64,000 nt of DNA from Lineus longissimus (GCF_910592395.1 NC_088319.1:15006001-15070000), one strand, 5' to 3'. Numbered from the stretch's first letter, positions 1 to 10,538 are shown. Numbers and translations: made by a program. Notes: generated from the letters alone by a model not told the origin.

Positions 1-1512
1 ATTGGACTTGACTTGATGATGTATATATGGTCATCTTTCGTATTAAATGATAAAAACTGGTCTTCAGACGCAATCCAACTCATGTGCAGGGTAAGCGTCC
101 CCAGCCCATTTGTCCAAGTTATATTGGATATGGTGTATACTATATTTTCTCTCACTTTGCACATGAGCATTAACATGTTTTGCAGTATGAGCGGTTCTGT
201 AAGTGTTCTAAGTCGAATGCATGGATGTTTGTAATACATGTTGATCATTTTAACTACGCTATCAGTAAATATGTCATACCATTTAAGCGAAATAGTTATA
301 CGTCGGCCTCGTCCTTTCCTTTCAAACAGCAATAGTTTCATGTCAAATAGTGTGTGGAACACAACCGTAAAGCCAACCTTTTCCATAGAAATATTATGCG
401 TAAGTTTGTATTCCATCTTATTATCACTCCTAAGCTGATAGACTAAAATCGGTTTCAAAACACGAAGCATTCTTTCAGCGTGTTTATGGACAAATACGAC
501 AGAGTTAGAATTAAAATCGAACAAATAAAACTCCTTTTCATGTTTTTTGGTAAGTGAAACAACGGGGGGTTTGAAAAGTATTGCGCCACTAGGTCTGTAC
601 TCTATGTTTTTCTCCTGAAATAGGAAAACTTGCATAACCGCGCAGTCCTGTGAAGTTTATTTGTCGTCCTCTCACCACTGTATCAGTGGCCGTTGCATAA
701 TCCTCTCCACAATGTCCTCGCTGTGTTACTGACCCCGGAGTGCATCCATTGGTGTAGGTAGATCTCTGCACTGTTCATCGCCCAATGCTAATGGCCGAGC
801 CATTCAGAGACCTAATATTAACACTAGATGATGTACAAGTAAAGCTGGAGGCTACTGAGATAAACACGATGGACACGACGGAAAAGAGAAAGACACCTGA
901 TGTGGTCGATGGAAGCGGTAGCACTAGTGGCTGTGATAGTATTACACGTTTCGTCTGTAACTATCAGAAGTCAGGTAGACTTAGACGGCGATTGCGCCAA
1001 CGTCGTTAGTGCTTTGCTATTTCATGTCGGAACACACCCAAACAATGCAAAAATCGTATGTGGAAATCATGAAAAATACGTCAATTGCATATAGTGAAAA
1101 CCTTACCTATCCATGACATCGAAAAAATCCTTGAAAATAACGTGCAGCGAACCGGTTGTGGCTGAGATAATTGTAAATAACTTAACTCTGACATTAGAAT
1201 ATTTAACGTTTAAGAACTTCCATGTGCCACGTTTGTTTCGGCAAGCTCACCTACCTTCGTTTGAAACATATGATAACCATCTTGAATTGTGTCATCCTCC
1301 TTCTCCATACATGTTCCCTTCGTTTTGCTCAGTTGACAAACATTGCCATCGTCACTAAAACGAGTATTTATTGTTGTACAGTTTATCATCATGAAGCAAA
1401 CTATAGCACAATGGCATCTTGATCGTGTTTTGTCGTCAATAAATGCTGGCTTTCGTATTGCTTTCCTCTTTGTAACCTTCATGTAACAGATTGAGCTCTT
1501 CGGTGGTGACAT
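1..1512 (-). CDS. Gene A, U0 copy (3' end outside window)
   Basis: Exons lie at 1512-1255, 765-676 and 614 to the window edge. The last ~138 codons are missing. Splice sites are as in U1 and intron 2 is 615-675. The visible terminal exon carries the EKEFYLFDFNSNS variant near residue 26, RMLRVL near 49 and ISMEKVGFTVVF near 75. This combination is not found in any other copy here. It mixes a first block like U3/U5 with a second block partly like U4. The frame is open throughout the visible part. Confidence 0.6.
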
Positions 1513-1787
1513 TTTACTTTGTTACCTATCTGATTGTTATTTTTTGCTTAACATGACCCGATATGCAGATGCAGAAGATCTAAAAATCAGCTCAGATTCA
1601 GAAAATCAGATCTTCACACCTTTGTATCAGTATTTCAATTTAGATTTACTATCAGCCCGGTAAAATCGAACAAGAATCTCCCCAAATCTCCTCGATTCGA
1701 CTTTGTAAGGAGATACTATGGCGTAGCTAGATCTAGCTATACCGACACGTGGCCAAATATGCTCGATAAAAATAAAATTAGAAATAC
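1513..1787. promoter_or_regulatory. Divergent spacer between gene A and gene B, U0
   Basis: This 275-bp region separates the ATG of gene A (minus strand) from the first ATG of gene B (plus strand). It holds a perfect 16-bp palindrome TAGCTAGATCTAGCTA at 1724-1739 and, 6 bp on, a CACGTG E-box at 1746-1751. A near-CArG word (CCAAATATGC) and AT-rich TATA-like runs (AAAAATAAAAT) follow. This layout suits a bidirectional promoter. That is inferred from position and motifs only. Confidence 0.4.
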
Positions 1788-2000
1788 ATGTACCTCGAAA
1801 GGCGTTACATGACTTTCCGGGACTTTTTATTAGGAGTTGCAAACGATAAGGCCGAGAAATCGGCATGCTTAGCGCTAACGTTACGTATCCTGGTCTATAT
1901 ATCGTTTGTTTTTCGAAGTTGGTTCGGTTCCAATGTTACCGCTACTAACGCTTACATTCCCCAAGGAACTGTGATGAATGGGCGATGCCATAGGTTGAGA
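1788..2000 (+). CDS. Gene B exon 1 (signal-anchor type N-terminus), U0
   Basis: A 71-codon open segment starts at ATG (a second in-frame ATG lies at 1809) and ends at a GAGA|GTGAGT donor in phase 0. The first ~25 residues are polar and would be cytoplasmic. They are followed by a hydrophobic stretch CLALTLRILVYISFVF and then a luminal-looking part with an N-V-T sequon and GRCHRL. The order suggests a type II membrane protein, as in Golgi glycosyltransferases, but no catalytic domain is visible, so the family is unknown. Copies differ by a 2-bp indel just after the donor and by none before it, which supports the exon end. Downstream exons could not be chained. Confidence 0.35.
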
Positions 2001-2580
2001 GTGAGTCAAAATTATTCTCAAACGTCGTGGCTGAGCTTACGTCAGTTCAATAATCATTGATTGCATGAAAGACTCGCAGTGCACTTTTGACAAATGACAT
2101 AAATATCGTTGATTGATCTCCATTGTATTTCTAACTAAAATGTCGATATAATAAAGTGTTGTTTATATCGACTAAAATGGATTGCCGTGCTACTCGATAA
2201 AAGACAAAAAAAGTTAAAGGGATGACACCTTTTTCGTGATCAACTATATTTTGGTCCGGAGACCCGACCCAACTATTGGCACTATCTGTGCCTTTATCAA
2301 GTATGAGGAGAGGGTGACTGACTGCATCTATATATGTTAGCATAATATTATGATAAAAACAAAAATACAGTGGTAGACGTAAATTGTAATTCAATCGGCG
2401 CCAGTTGTTTATATCGGTATAGTGTTCACATTTAATCTGCAGAATAAATTTTAAATCGAAATTATGGTAAATCGTTCTCATTCTTTGATGTTTCTTCGTG
2501 CTCTGCTTTCAAGCAAACATAGTCATTAAGGCAGGCATCTTCGATTAGCTGAGTCAGTCGCATGTTCTTCCCGTCGGTGA

Positions 2581-2885
2581 GCGACTTCTTCCGACTTCTT
2601 AACGGTTTCTCTAACTTTTTCCCTGATTTATCCGACAAAACTCCGACATTGTACGACTTTTCCCTGAAAGGTCGGATTTTTAGAAAATTTGTGAAAAATA
2701 CTAGGGCTTCCCAAAATATGGCATTTAAGATCAAAGGATAATGTTGAATGGGGTTAATGAGGGGACCTAATTGAGTGAGCTAATTAGTATTCACACTGAT
2801 GGTGACTCTGAGTGTTTGGCTCACACCTCATCAAATCAGGAAAAAGTTAGGGAAACCGTTAAGAAGACAGCAAAAGCCTCCTCGT
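2581..2885. mobile_element. Foldback MITE-like element a, U0
   Basis: The left arm (~2581-2762) and the short right arm (~2840-2885) are imperfect inverted repeats: CTTCTTAACGGTTTCTCTAA against TTAGGGAAACCGTTAAGAAG. The right arm has lost about 150 bp internally compared with element b, which shares the same arms. There is no coding capacity of its own and no clear target-site duplication. It is present at the same place in all seven units, so it was in the ancestor unit before amplification. Confidence 0.65.
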
Positions 2886-3664
2886 GTTGGCGAGTGCCGA
2901 GTAAAAAGGCCATGAAGCTCAGTATTTCTGGCACCTGTGGTCATCCTCCAATTTTTCACTCAGTGTTTTTAATACCACAGTACACAGCACAAGAGACCAT
3001 AAAGTTTTAATCCCCCGATTACTGACGCAAGGTTGGATTGTATGTACGTTTTCAATGTACACTGCCAAAAATAACTCCAAAGAAAAAGAAAGTGTTCTGT
3101 GCTCCGTCTTCAAGACAATGGAACTTTGGTACCATGGTCATGGCGAAGATTTAGAATGAAGGGTAGGAAAATTGTAACTTTGGATGTTTCACCGATGTAA
3201 TTAACAGGGTATAGATGGCGATTGTGAGAAATCTGTCTGATAATACATGTACTTTCGTGTGTACTCCAGAATACGATTAATGTGTTCATGTTCAGCGGCA
3301 GGGCAAAGTAAAATAAAATCGAAAAATAAATAATAAATTAGACCTCTCAGAGGAGTGTACATTGATTTGGAAAACCAAACCCGATTACGCAGTTTCCCAG
3401 TCGAGTTAATTCAACAATATTGATTGAGCCCACCGGATTCCAAGCAATTTATTGTCAGCCATAGTTTGGAAACCTTTCACGCCGGGGATATTATGTCGGG
3501 TCTTAGGTTCTGCACTCTCGTCAGCACTGTAAAATATTTCTCTATTGATTTGTCATGTGAAACTTTCAATCTTTGGTGGTGTCTGCGGTCTTTATTTAAG
3601 TTAAAGCCGGGGCTCGATCAGATCAAAACCAATAGAGTGACCGCCGTACATGGTGTCACTAGCA

Positions 3665-4070
3665 GGCGGCTTTTTCCGACTTCTTAAGGCTTTCTCTAAC
3701 TCTTTCCTGATTTATCTGACAAAAGTCCGAGATTTCTAGACAACCTGTTAAAATGACGAGGGCTTCCCAAAATAGGGCAATAAAGATCAAAGGCCTATGT
3801 TAAATGGGGTTAATGAAGTGTGAGCCAAACACTTAGAGTGACCCTAAGTGTGAATATTAACTATCTCACTCAATTAAGTCTCCTCACTGACCCCATTCAA
3901 CATTAGTCTTTGATCTTTAATGCCCCAGGCTATTTTGGGAAGTCCTAGTAGTATTTTTAATGTGTTTTCTAGAAATCCGACCATTCAGGGAAGTCGGATA
4001 ATGTCGGACTTATGTCGGATAAATCAGGGAAAAAGTTAGAGAAACCGTAAAGTAGTTGGAAAAAGCCTCC
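3665..4070. mobile_element. Foldback MITE-like element b, U0
   Basis: A ~405-bp element of two ~200-bp imperfect inverted arms. It starts GGCGGCTTTTTCC and ends GGAAAAAGCCTCC. Inside the arms, words such as TTCCCAAAATAG and its complement, and CTGATTTATC(T/C)GACA and its complement, face each other around a short centre with ACACTTAGAGTGACCCTAAGTGT. It is the full-length relative of element a. No target-site duplication is seen. Confidence 0.7.
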
Positions 4071-4186
4071 GATAATGAAAATGTGTAGAGTTTCGCTTAT
4101 TTGTGATGGGCGGTTCTGTTTTTGCGCATGTCCTTCTGGATTTCATCGCTGAACTGTCAATTTGCTCCCTCATTGGTTTCAGTTAC

Positions 4187-4482
4187 TTAGTCGGTAAGAT
4201 TCAGTGTGATATCGCACATTATATGCAGTAATTGGACAACGATCGGCACAGCTACGCCATGGTATCTCCATGGCATAGTCGAATCGGGGAGCTTCTCAGA
4301 GGCATTGGCGACAACTCTCACAAAGTGAATACGTGCCAGTCTCCGTGACTGATGACAGTCTGATTGGACGCCCTTGTTACCCAAGTAAACATAGCCAAAT
4401 TTCATTGTATCATCATAAACATATCCCGTTTCAATCTTGTGTACAAACTCAGCTCCCTGTTGAAGCAGAACCAACCGTACAA
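4187..4482 (-). CDS. Unassigned minus-strand ORF/exon between genes, U0
   Basis: An open segment of ~98 codons starts after GACTCACAG|TT and ends in a stop at 4187. It begins V-R-L-V-L-L-Q-Q-G-A/D-E-F and contains MKFGYVYLGNKG. The order of an L-x-L-x-x-G-D-E strand followed by F-G-Y-V-Y-L recalls the end of C1q/TNF-type jelly-roll domains, but the rest does not fit clearly and no upstream half was found. It lies downstream of the gene A stop on the same strand. Two plus-strand frames are also partly open here, so coding is unproven. Confidence 0.22.
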
Positions 4483-4840
4483 CTGTGAGTCCCTATTTTA
4501 TCTGTTGAATTACCGCGCTGAATACACAGTTGCGTCGGTTGAGAGTTCATTTGTTCCTTTGTTGGCCGATGGCGACCGCAGCAGCACTGAGCACCGAGTG
4601 TTTACTTTATCAACGGCAGCAGATGATACGGGATCGTTACTATGAGCAAAACCCAATGAGCAAACTCTTGTAAACAAAGTGAAAACGCTGGATAATTCGT
4701 TGGTCTTATTTGAGTAAGATACGTTCGAAAATGAACATTCAAAACCCAGTCTGTGCTAAAAGGTGATTTTAGAAAGGCACTCTGCTTTATACACAGATAT
4801 ATACTTTTTAAAAGGATTACAGTTATTTTTTCTATTGGAG

Positions 4841-5019
4841 GGATCGGAGAAGATACTGATTATTTTACTTCGGACAGTAAGGTAAGAATTTTTTTAACTT
4901 CGAAAAGTGATTTGATCGCTGATGAACGTATATTTTAATAATGTCTTAATTCGGAAGAAATTCCTTATTTCCTAATTTCTCATAAGATTGCATTGAAGGG
5001 CTACAAATTTGTTTTCTGA
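4841..5019 (+). CDS. Candidate terminal exons of gene B, U0
   Basis: Two small exon-like segments on the plus strand: 4841-4881 (IGEDTDYFTSDSK, donor AAG|GTAAGA) and 4987-5019 (acceptor CTAATTTCTCATAAG, then IALKGYKFVF and TGA). They join in phase 0. The first acceptor follows a pyrimidine run, and the AG before GATCGG is kept although the bases around it vary between copies. I could not find the exon that feeds into them, so assignment to gene B is a guess from strand and order. The stop lies 78 bp from the stop of the next gene A, tail to tail. Confidence 0.2.
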
Positions 5020-5097
5020 GTGAAAGGAATGGAAATATGTTTTATGTGAAGGTTAGTTTAATACAGAAATAGGAAGAATCCGTTCCGACTAATCTTG

Positions 5098-7024
5098 CTA
5101 TTCAACTCTCATAAACCTTTGAGCAAACCTTATTGATCTCCTTCGATTGAATCTCTCCAAATATCTTACAGAAGATACGGGGGAAATCAGATCGCCATTA
5201 CGCAGCATGAGAAGTTCTTCTTCGCCTTCATATACGCCTTTATTTGCCCGTATATGGCAATTACTGAGCATAACGTCAACCACTCTGTAAAAAGTTTTAT
5301 CGACCTTCCAAGGATTTAATGGAGAACATTCTGGTATTCGAATCAGTTTAGTGGCGAATAGTCTGAAATTGTTTAAATAATATATCAGGAGTGTAGATTT
5401 TATTTGATAATAATCAAGCTTTCGAACGCGAAAGCCAATGGGATCCATTTCCTGCAAGATACACGTTTTTCTGCTAAATTTAGGATATACTTGTACGTGT
5501 TGGATTTTGAATATTTGACTTAACTTGATAATGTATAAATGGCCACCATTCGTATTAAATGATAAAGACTGGTCTTCAGACGCAATCCAACTCATGTGCA
5601 GGGTAAGCGTCCCCACCCCATTTGTCCAAGTTATATTGGATATGGTGTATACTTTATTTTCTCTCACTCTGCACATGACCATTAACATGTTTTGCAGTAT
5701 GAGCGGTTCTGTAAGTGTTTTAAGTCGAATGCATGGATGTTTGTAACACATGTTGATCATTTTAACTACTCTATCAGTAAATATGTCATACCATTTAAGC
5801 GAAATAGTTATACGTCGGCCTCGTCCTTTCCTTTCAATCAGTAATAGTTTCATGTCAAATAGTGTGTGGAACATAGCCCTAAAGCCAACATTTTCCGCAG
5901 AAATATTATGCGTAAGTTTGTATTCCATCTTATTTTCACTCCTAAGCTGATAGACTAAAATCGGTTTCAAAACACCAAGCATTCTTTCAGCGTGTTTATG
6001 GACAAATACGACAGAGTCAGAATTAAAATCAAACATATAAAACCCCGTTTCATGTTTTTTGGTCAGTGAAACAACGGGGGGTTTGAAAAGTATTGCGCCA
6101 CTAGGTCTGTACTCTATGTTTTTCTCCTGAAATAGGAAAACTTGCATAACCGCGCAGTCCTGTCAAGTTTATTTGTCGTCCTCTCACCACTGTATCAGTG
6201 GCCGTTGCATACTCCTCTCCACAATGTCCTCGCTGTGTTACTGACCCCGGAGTGCATCCATTGGTGTAGGTAGATCTCTGCTTTGTTCATCGCCCAATGC
6301 TAATGGCCGAGCCATTCAGAGACCTAATATTAACACTAGATGATGTACAAGTAAAGCTTGAGGCTACTGAGAAAAACACGATGGTCACGACGGAAAAGAG
6401 AAAGACACCTGATGTGGTCGATGGAAGCGGTAGCACTAGTGGCTGTGATAGTATTACACGTTTCTTCTGTAACTATCAGAAGTCAGGTAGACTTAGACGG
6501 CGATTGCGCCAACGTCGGCAGTGCTTTGCTATTTCATGTCGGAACACACCCAAACAATGCAAAAATCGTATGTGGAAATCATGAAAAATACGTCAATTGC
6601 ATATAGTGAAAACCTTACCTATCCATGACATCGAAAAAATCCTTGAAAATAACGTGCAGTGAACCGGTTGTGGCTGAGATAATTGTAAATAACTTAACTC
6701 TGACATTAGAACATTTAAGGTTTAAGAACTTCCATGTGCCACGTTTGTTTCGGCAAGCTCACCTACCTTCGTTTGAAACATATGATAACCATCTTGAATT
6801 GTGTCATCCTCCTTCTCCATACATGTTCCCTTCGTTTTGCTCAGTTGACAAACATTGCCATCGTCACTAAAACGAGTATTTATTGTTGTACAGTTTATCA
6901 TCATGAAGCAAACTATAGCACAATGGCATCTTGATCGTGTTTTGTCGTCAATAAGTGCTGGCTTTCGTATTGCTTTCCTCTTTGTAACCTTCATGTAACA
7001 GATTGAGCTCTTCGGTGGTGACAT
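5098..7024 (-). CDS. Gene A, U1 copy: PAN-like exon + unknown terminal domain
   Basis: Three exons on the minus strand: 7024-6767 (86 codons), 6277-6188 (30 codons) and 6126-5098 (342 codons plus stop), giving about 458 residues. Donors are AAG|GTAGGT and GTG|GTGAGA; acceptors are GCAG|AGATCT and TTTTCCTATTTCAG|GAG. All joins are phase 0. Exon 1 has the PAN/apple cysteine pattern C-A-x2-C-x5-C-x13-C-x-L followed by D-G-Y (established for PAN domains). Exon 2 contains NGCTPGSVTQRGHC. The terminal exon matches no family I know. It has two sequons (N-I-S near residue 74, N-I-T near 164) and a nearly invariant basic C-terminus. The start is the first ATG after an in-frame TAA; no signal peptide is visible, so an upstream exon may be missing. 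An ATTAAA lies ~160 bp past the stop. A secreted or surface role is inferred. Confidence 0.62.
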
Positions 7025-7298
7025 TTTACTTTGTTACCTATCTGATTGTTATTTTTTGCTTAACATGACCGATTTGCAGATGCAGAAGATCTAAAAGTCA
7101 GCTCAGATTCAGAAAATCAGATCTTCACACCTTTGTATCAGTATTTCAATTTAGATTTACTATCAGCCCGGTAAAATCGAACAAGAATCTCCCCAAATCT
7201 CCTCGATTCGACTTTGCCAGGAGATACTATGGCGTAGCTAGATCTAGCTATACCGACACGTGGCCAAATATGCTCGATAAAAATAAAATTAGAAATAC
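7025..7298. promoter_or_regulatory. Divergent spacer between gene A and gene B, U1
   Basis: Same layout as in U0, one base shorter, with the palindrome at 7235-7250 and the E-box CACGTG at 7257-7262. The palindrome and E-box are unchanged, while the positions 20-30 bp before them vary between copies (TTTGCCAGG here, TTTGTAAGG in U0). Confidence 0.4.
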
Positions 7299-7511
7299 AT
7301 GTACCTCGAAAGGCGTTACATGACTTTCCGGGACTTTTTATTAGGAGTTGCAAACGACAAGGCCGAGAAATCGGCATGCTTAGCGCTAACGTTACGTATC
7401 CTGGTCTATATATCGTTTGTTTTTCGAAGTTGGTTCGGTTCCAATGTTACCGCTACTAACGCTTACATTCCCCAAGGAACAGTGATGAATGGGCGATGCC
7501 ATAGGTTGGGA
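7299..7511 (+). CDS. Gene B exon 1, U1
   Basis: Same 71 codons as U0 with one clear residue change (last codon R to G) and a GGGA|GTAAGT donor that matches the consensus fully. Two silent changes are seen (GAC for GAT, ACA for ACT). Confidence 0.35.
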
Positions 7512-8092
7512 GTAAGTCAAAATTCTCTCAAACGTCGTGGCTGAGCTTACGTCAGTTCAATAATCACTGATTGCATGAAAGACTCGCAGTGCACTTTTGA
7601 CAAATGACATAAATATCGTTGATTGATCTCCATTGTATTTCTAACTAAAATATCGATATACAAATTTTTTTGTTGATATCGACTAAAATGGATTGCCGTG
7701 CTACTCGATATAAGACAAAAAAAGTTAAAGGGATGAAACCTTTTTCGTGATCAACTATATTTTGGTCCGGAGACCCGACACAAGCTTCCGGCACTATTGG
7801 TGCCTTTATCAGGCATGAGGAGAGGGTGACTGACTGCATCTATATATGTTAGCATAATATTATGATAAAAACAAAAATACAGTGGTAGACGTAAATTGTA
7901 ATTCAATCGGCGCCAGTTGTTTATATCGGTATAGTGTTCACATTTAATCTGCAGAATAAATTTTAAATCGAAATTATGGTAAATCGTTCTCATTCTTTGA
8001 TGTTTCTTCGTGCTCTGCTTTCAAGCAAAGATAGTCATTAAGGCAGGCATCTTCGATTAGCTGAGTCAGTCGCATGTTCTTCCCGTCGGTGA

Positions 8093-8397
8093 GCGACTTC
8101 TTCCGACTTCTTAACGGTTTCTCTAACTTTTTCCCTGATTTATCCGACAAAACTCCGACATTGTACGACTTTTCCCTGAAAGGTCGGATTTTTAGAAAAT
8201 TTGTGAAAAATACTAGGGCTTCCCAAAATATGGCATTTAAGATCAAAGGATAATGTTGAATGGGGTTAATGAGGGGACCTAATTATGTGAGCTAATTAGT
8301 ATTCACACTGATGGTCACTCTGAGTGTTTGGCTCACACCTCATCAAATCAGGAAAAAGTTAGGGAAACCGTTAAGAAGACAGCAAAAGCCTCCTCGT
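8093..8397. mobile_element. Foldback element a, U1
   Basis: Same structure as in U0, with the spacer word TAATTATGTGAG in place of TAATTGAGTGAG. Confidence 0.65.
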
Positions 8398-9180
8398 GTT
8401 GGCGAGTGCCGAGTAAAATGGCCATGAAGCTCAGTATTTCTGGCACCTGTGGTCATCCACCAATTTTTCATTCAGTGTTTTTAATACCACAGTACACAGC
8501 ACAAGAGACCATAAAGTTTTAATCCCCCGATTACTGACGCAAGGTTGGATTGTATGTACGTTTTCAATGTACACTGCCAAAAATAACTCCAAAGAAAAAG
8601 AAAGTGTTCTGTGCTCCGTCTTCAAGACAATGGAACTTTGGTACCATGGTCATGGCGAAGATTTAGAATGAAGGGAAGGAAGATTGTAACTTTGGATGTT
8701 TCACCGATGTAATTAACAGGGTATAGATGGCGATTGTGAGAAATCTGTTTGATAATACATGTACTTTTGTGTGTACTCCAGAATACGATTAATGTGTTCA
8801 TGTTCAGCGGCAGGGCAAAGTAAAATAAAATCGAAAAATAAATAATAAATTAGACCTCTCAGAGGAGTGTACATTGATTTGGAAAACCAAACCCGATTAC
8901 GCAGTTTCCCAGTCGAGTTAATTCAACAATATTGATTGAGCCCACCGGATTCCAAGCAATTTATTGTCAGCCATAGTTTGGAAACCTTTCACGCCGGGGA
9001 TATTAATTATGTCGGGTCTTAGGTTCTGCACTCTCGTCAGCACTGTAAAATATTTTTCTATTGATTTGTCATGTGAAACTTTCAATCTTTGGTGGTGTCT
9101 GCGGTTTTTATTTAAGTTAAAGCCGGGGCTCGATCAGATCAAAACCAATAGAGTGACCGCCGTACATGGTGTCACTAGCA

Positions 9181-9584
9181 GGCGGCTTTTTCCGACTTGT
9201 TAAGGCTTTCTCTAACTCTTTCCTGATTTATCTGACAAAAGTCCGAGATTTCTAGACAACCTGTTAAAATGACGAGGGCTTCCCAAAATAGGGCAATAAA
9301 GATCAAAGGCCTATGTTGAATGGGGTTAATGAAGTGTGAGTCAAACACTCAGAGTGATACTAAGTGTGAATATTAACTAGCTCACTCAATTAAGTCTCCT
9401 CACTGACCCCATTCAACATTAGCCTTTGATATTTAATACCCCAGGCTATTTCGGGAAGCCCTAGTAGTATTTTTAATATTTTCTAGAAATCCGACTTTTC
9501 AGGGAAGTCGGACAATGTCGGACTTTTGTCGGATAAATCAGGGAAAAAGTTAGAGAAACCGTAAAGAAGTTGGAAATAGCCTCC
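9181..9584. mobile_element. Foldback element b, U1
   Basis: Full-length copy. The right arm has its own changes (TTTTCAGGGAAGTCGG in place of CCATTCAGGG, end GGAAATAGCCTCC), so this arm followed a different line from those in U0 and U2. Confidence 0.68.
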
Positions 9585-9742
9585 GATAATGAAAATTTGT
9601 AGAGTTTCGCTTATTTGTGATGGGCGGTTCTGTTTTTGCGCATGTCCTTCTGCATTTCATCGCTGAACTGTCAATTTGCTCCATCATTGGTTTCAGTTAC
9701 TTAGTCGGTAAGATTTAGTGTGATATCGCACATTATATGCAG

Positions 9743-9996
9743 TCATTGGACAACGATCGTCACAGCTACGCCATGGTATCTCCATGGCATAGTCGAATCG
9801 GGGAGCTTCTCCGAGGCATTGGCGACAACTCTCACAAAGTGAATACGTGCCAGTCTCCGTGACTGATAACAGTCTGATTGGACGCCCTTGTTACCTAAGT
9901 AAACATACCCAAATTTCATTGTATGATCATAAACATATCCCGTTTCAATCTTGTGTACAAACTCATCTCCCTGTTGAAGCAGAACCAACCGTACAA
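9743..9996 (-). CDS. Unassigned minus-strand ORF, U1 (early stop)
   Basis: Copy of the 4187-4482 ORF with the acceptor CTCTCAG|TT at 9996. It shows D to H and H to Y changes and a TGA that shortens the end by 14 codons. Three other differences are silent in this frame (for example G in KFGYV and L in VYLGN). Confidence 0.2.
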
Positions 9997-10359
9997 CTGA
10001 GAGTCCCTATTTTATCTGTTGAATCACCACGCTGAATACATAGTTGCGTCGGTTGAGAGTTCATTTGTTTCTTTATTGGCCGATGGCGACCGCAGCAGCA
10101 CTGAGCACCGATCAGAGTGTTTACTTTATCAACGGCAGCAGATGATACGGGATCGTTGCTATGAGCAAAACTCAATGAGCAAACTCTTGTAAACAAAGTG
10201 AAAACGCTGGATAATTCGTTGGTCTTATTTGAGTAAGATACGTTCGAAAATGAACATTCAAAACCCAGTCTGTGCTAAAAGGTGATTTTAGGAAGGCACT
10301 CTGCTTTATACACAGATATATACTTTTTAAAAGGATTACAGTTATTTTTTCTATTGGAG

Positions 10360-10538
10360 GGATCGGAGAAGATACTGATTATTTTACTTCGGACAGTAAG
10401 GTAAGAATTTGTTTAACTTCGAAAAGTGATTTGATCGCTGATGAACGTATATTTTAATAATGTCTTAATTCGGAAGAAATTCCTTATTTCCTAATTTCTC
10501 ATAAGATTGCATTGAAGGGCTACAAATTTGTTTTCTGA
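10360..10538 (+). CDS. Candidate terminal exons of gene B, U1
   Basis: Segments 10360-10400 and 10506-10538 encode the same residues as in U0. The splice motifs are unchanged except for the intron base after GTAAGAATTT. Confidence 0.2.

Larger units (their letters stand above)
1..5097. repeat. Array unit U0 (left part outside window)
   Basis: Position 1 corresponds to about 5513 in U1, so roughly the first 415 bp of the unit are missing. Contents in order: the 5' part of the gene A terminal exon, the two upstream gene A exons, the divergent spacer, gene B exon 1, foldback element a, an AT-rich stretch near 3300-3340 with AATAAATAAT words, foldback element b, the minus-strand ORF at 4187-4482 and the two small plus-strand exon candidates. 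Between 2001 and 4186 I see no gene besides the foldback elements. A 5-bp deletion near 4594 relative to the other units shifts the frames of the surrounding short ORFs. Confidence 0.9.

Noticed and set aside
2462-2734. Minus-strand 90-codon ORF that starts in foldback element a
   Set aside because: It is open in all units, but half of it is inverted-arm sequence, and in U6 nearly every change is a replacement, so no constraint is visible.
5525-5950. Plus-strand ORFs antisense to the gene A terminal exon (also at 22040-22465 and equivalents)
   Set aside because: They are shadows of the 342-codon exon. Their lengths change between copies, and stops come and go with substitutions that keep the minus-strand frame open.
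6297-6584. Plus-strand 95-codon ORF with an arginine-rich end
   Set aside because: It lies antisense in gene A intron 1. U0 and U3 have a stop (CGTTAG) that shortens it to 74 codons. No splice partner or domain is visible.
6613-6667. Possible 55-bp minus-strand exon between the first two gene A exons (TTATCTCAG acceptor, GATAG|GTAAGG donor)
   Set aside because: It does not keep phase with the next exon, and U4 carries a 5-bp deletion inside it. Skipping it gives a clean phase 0 chain.
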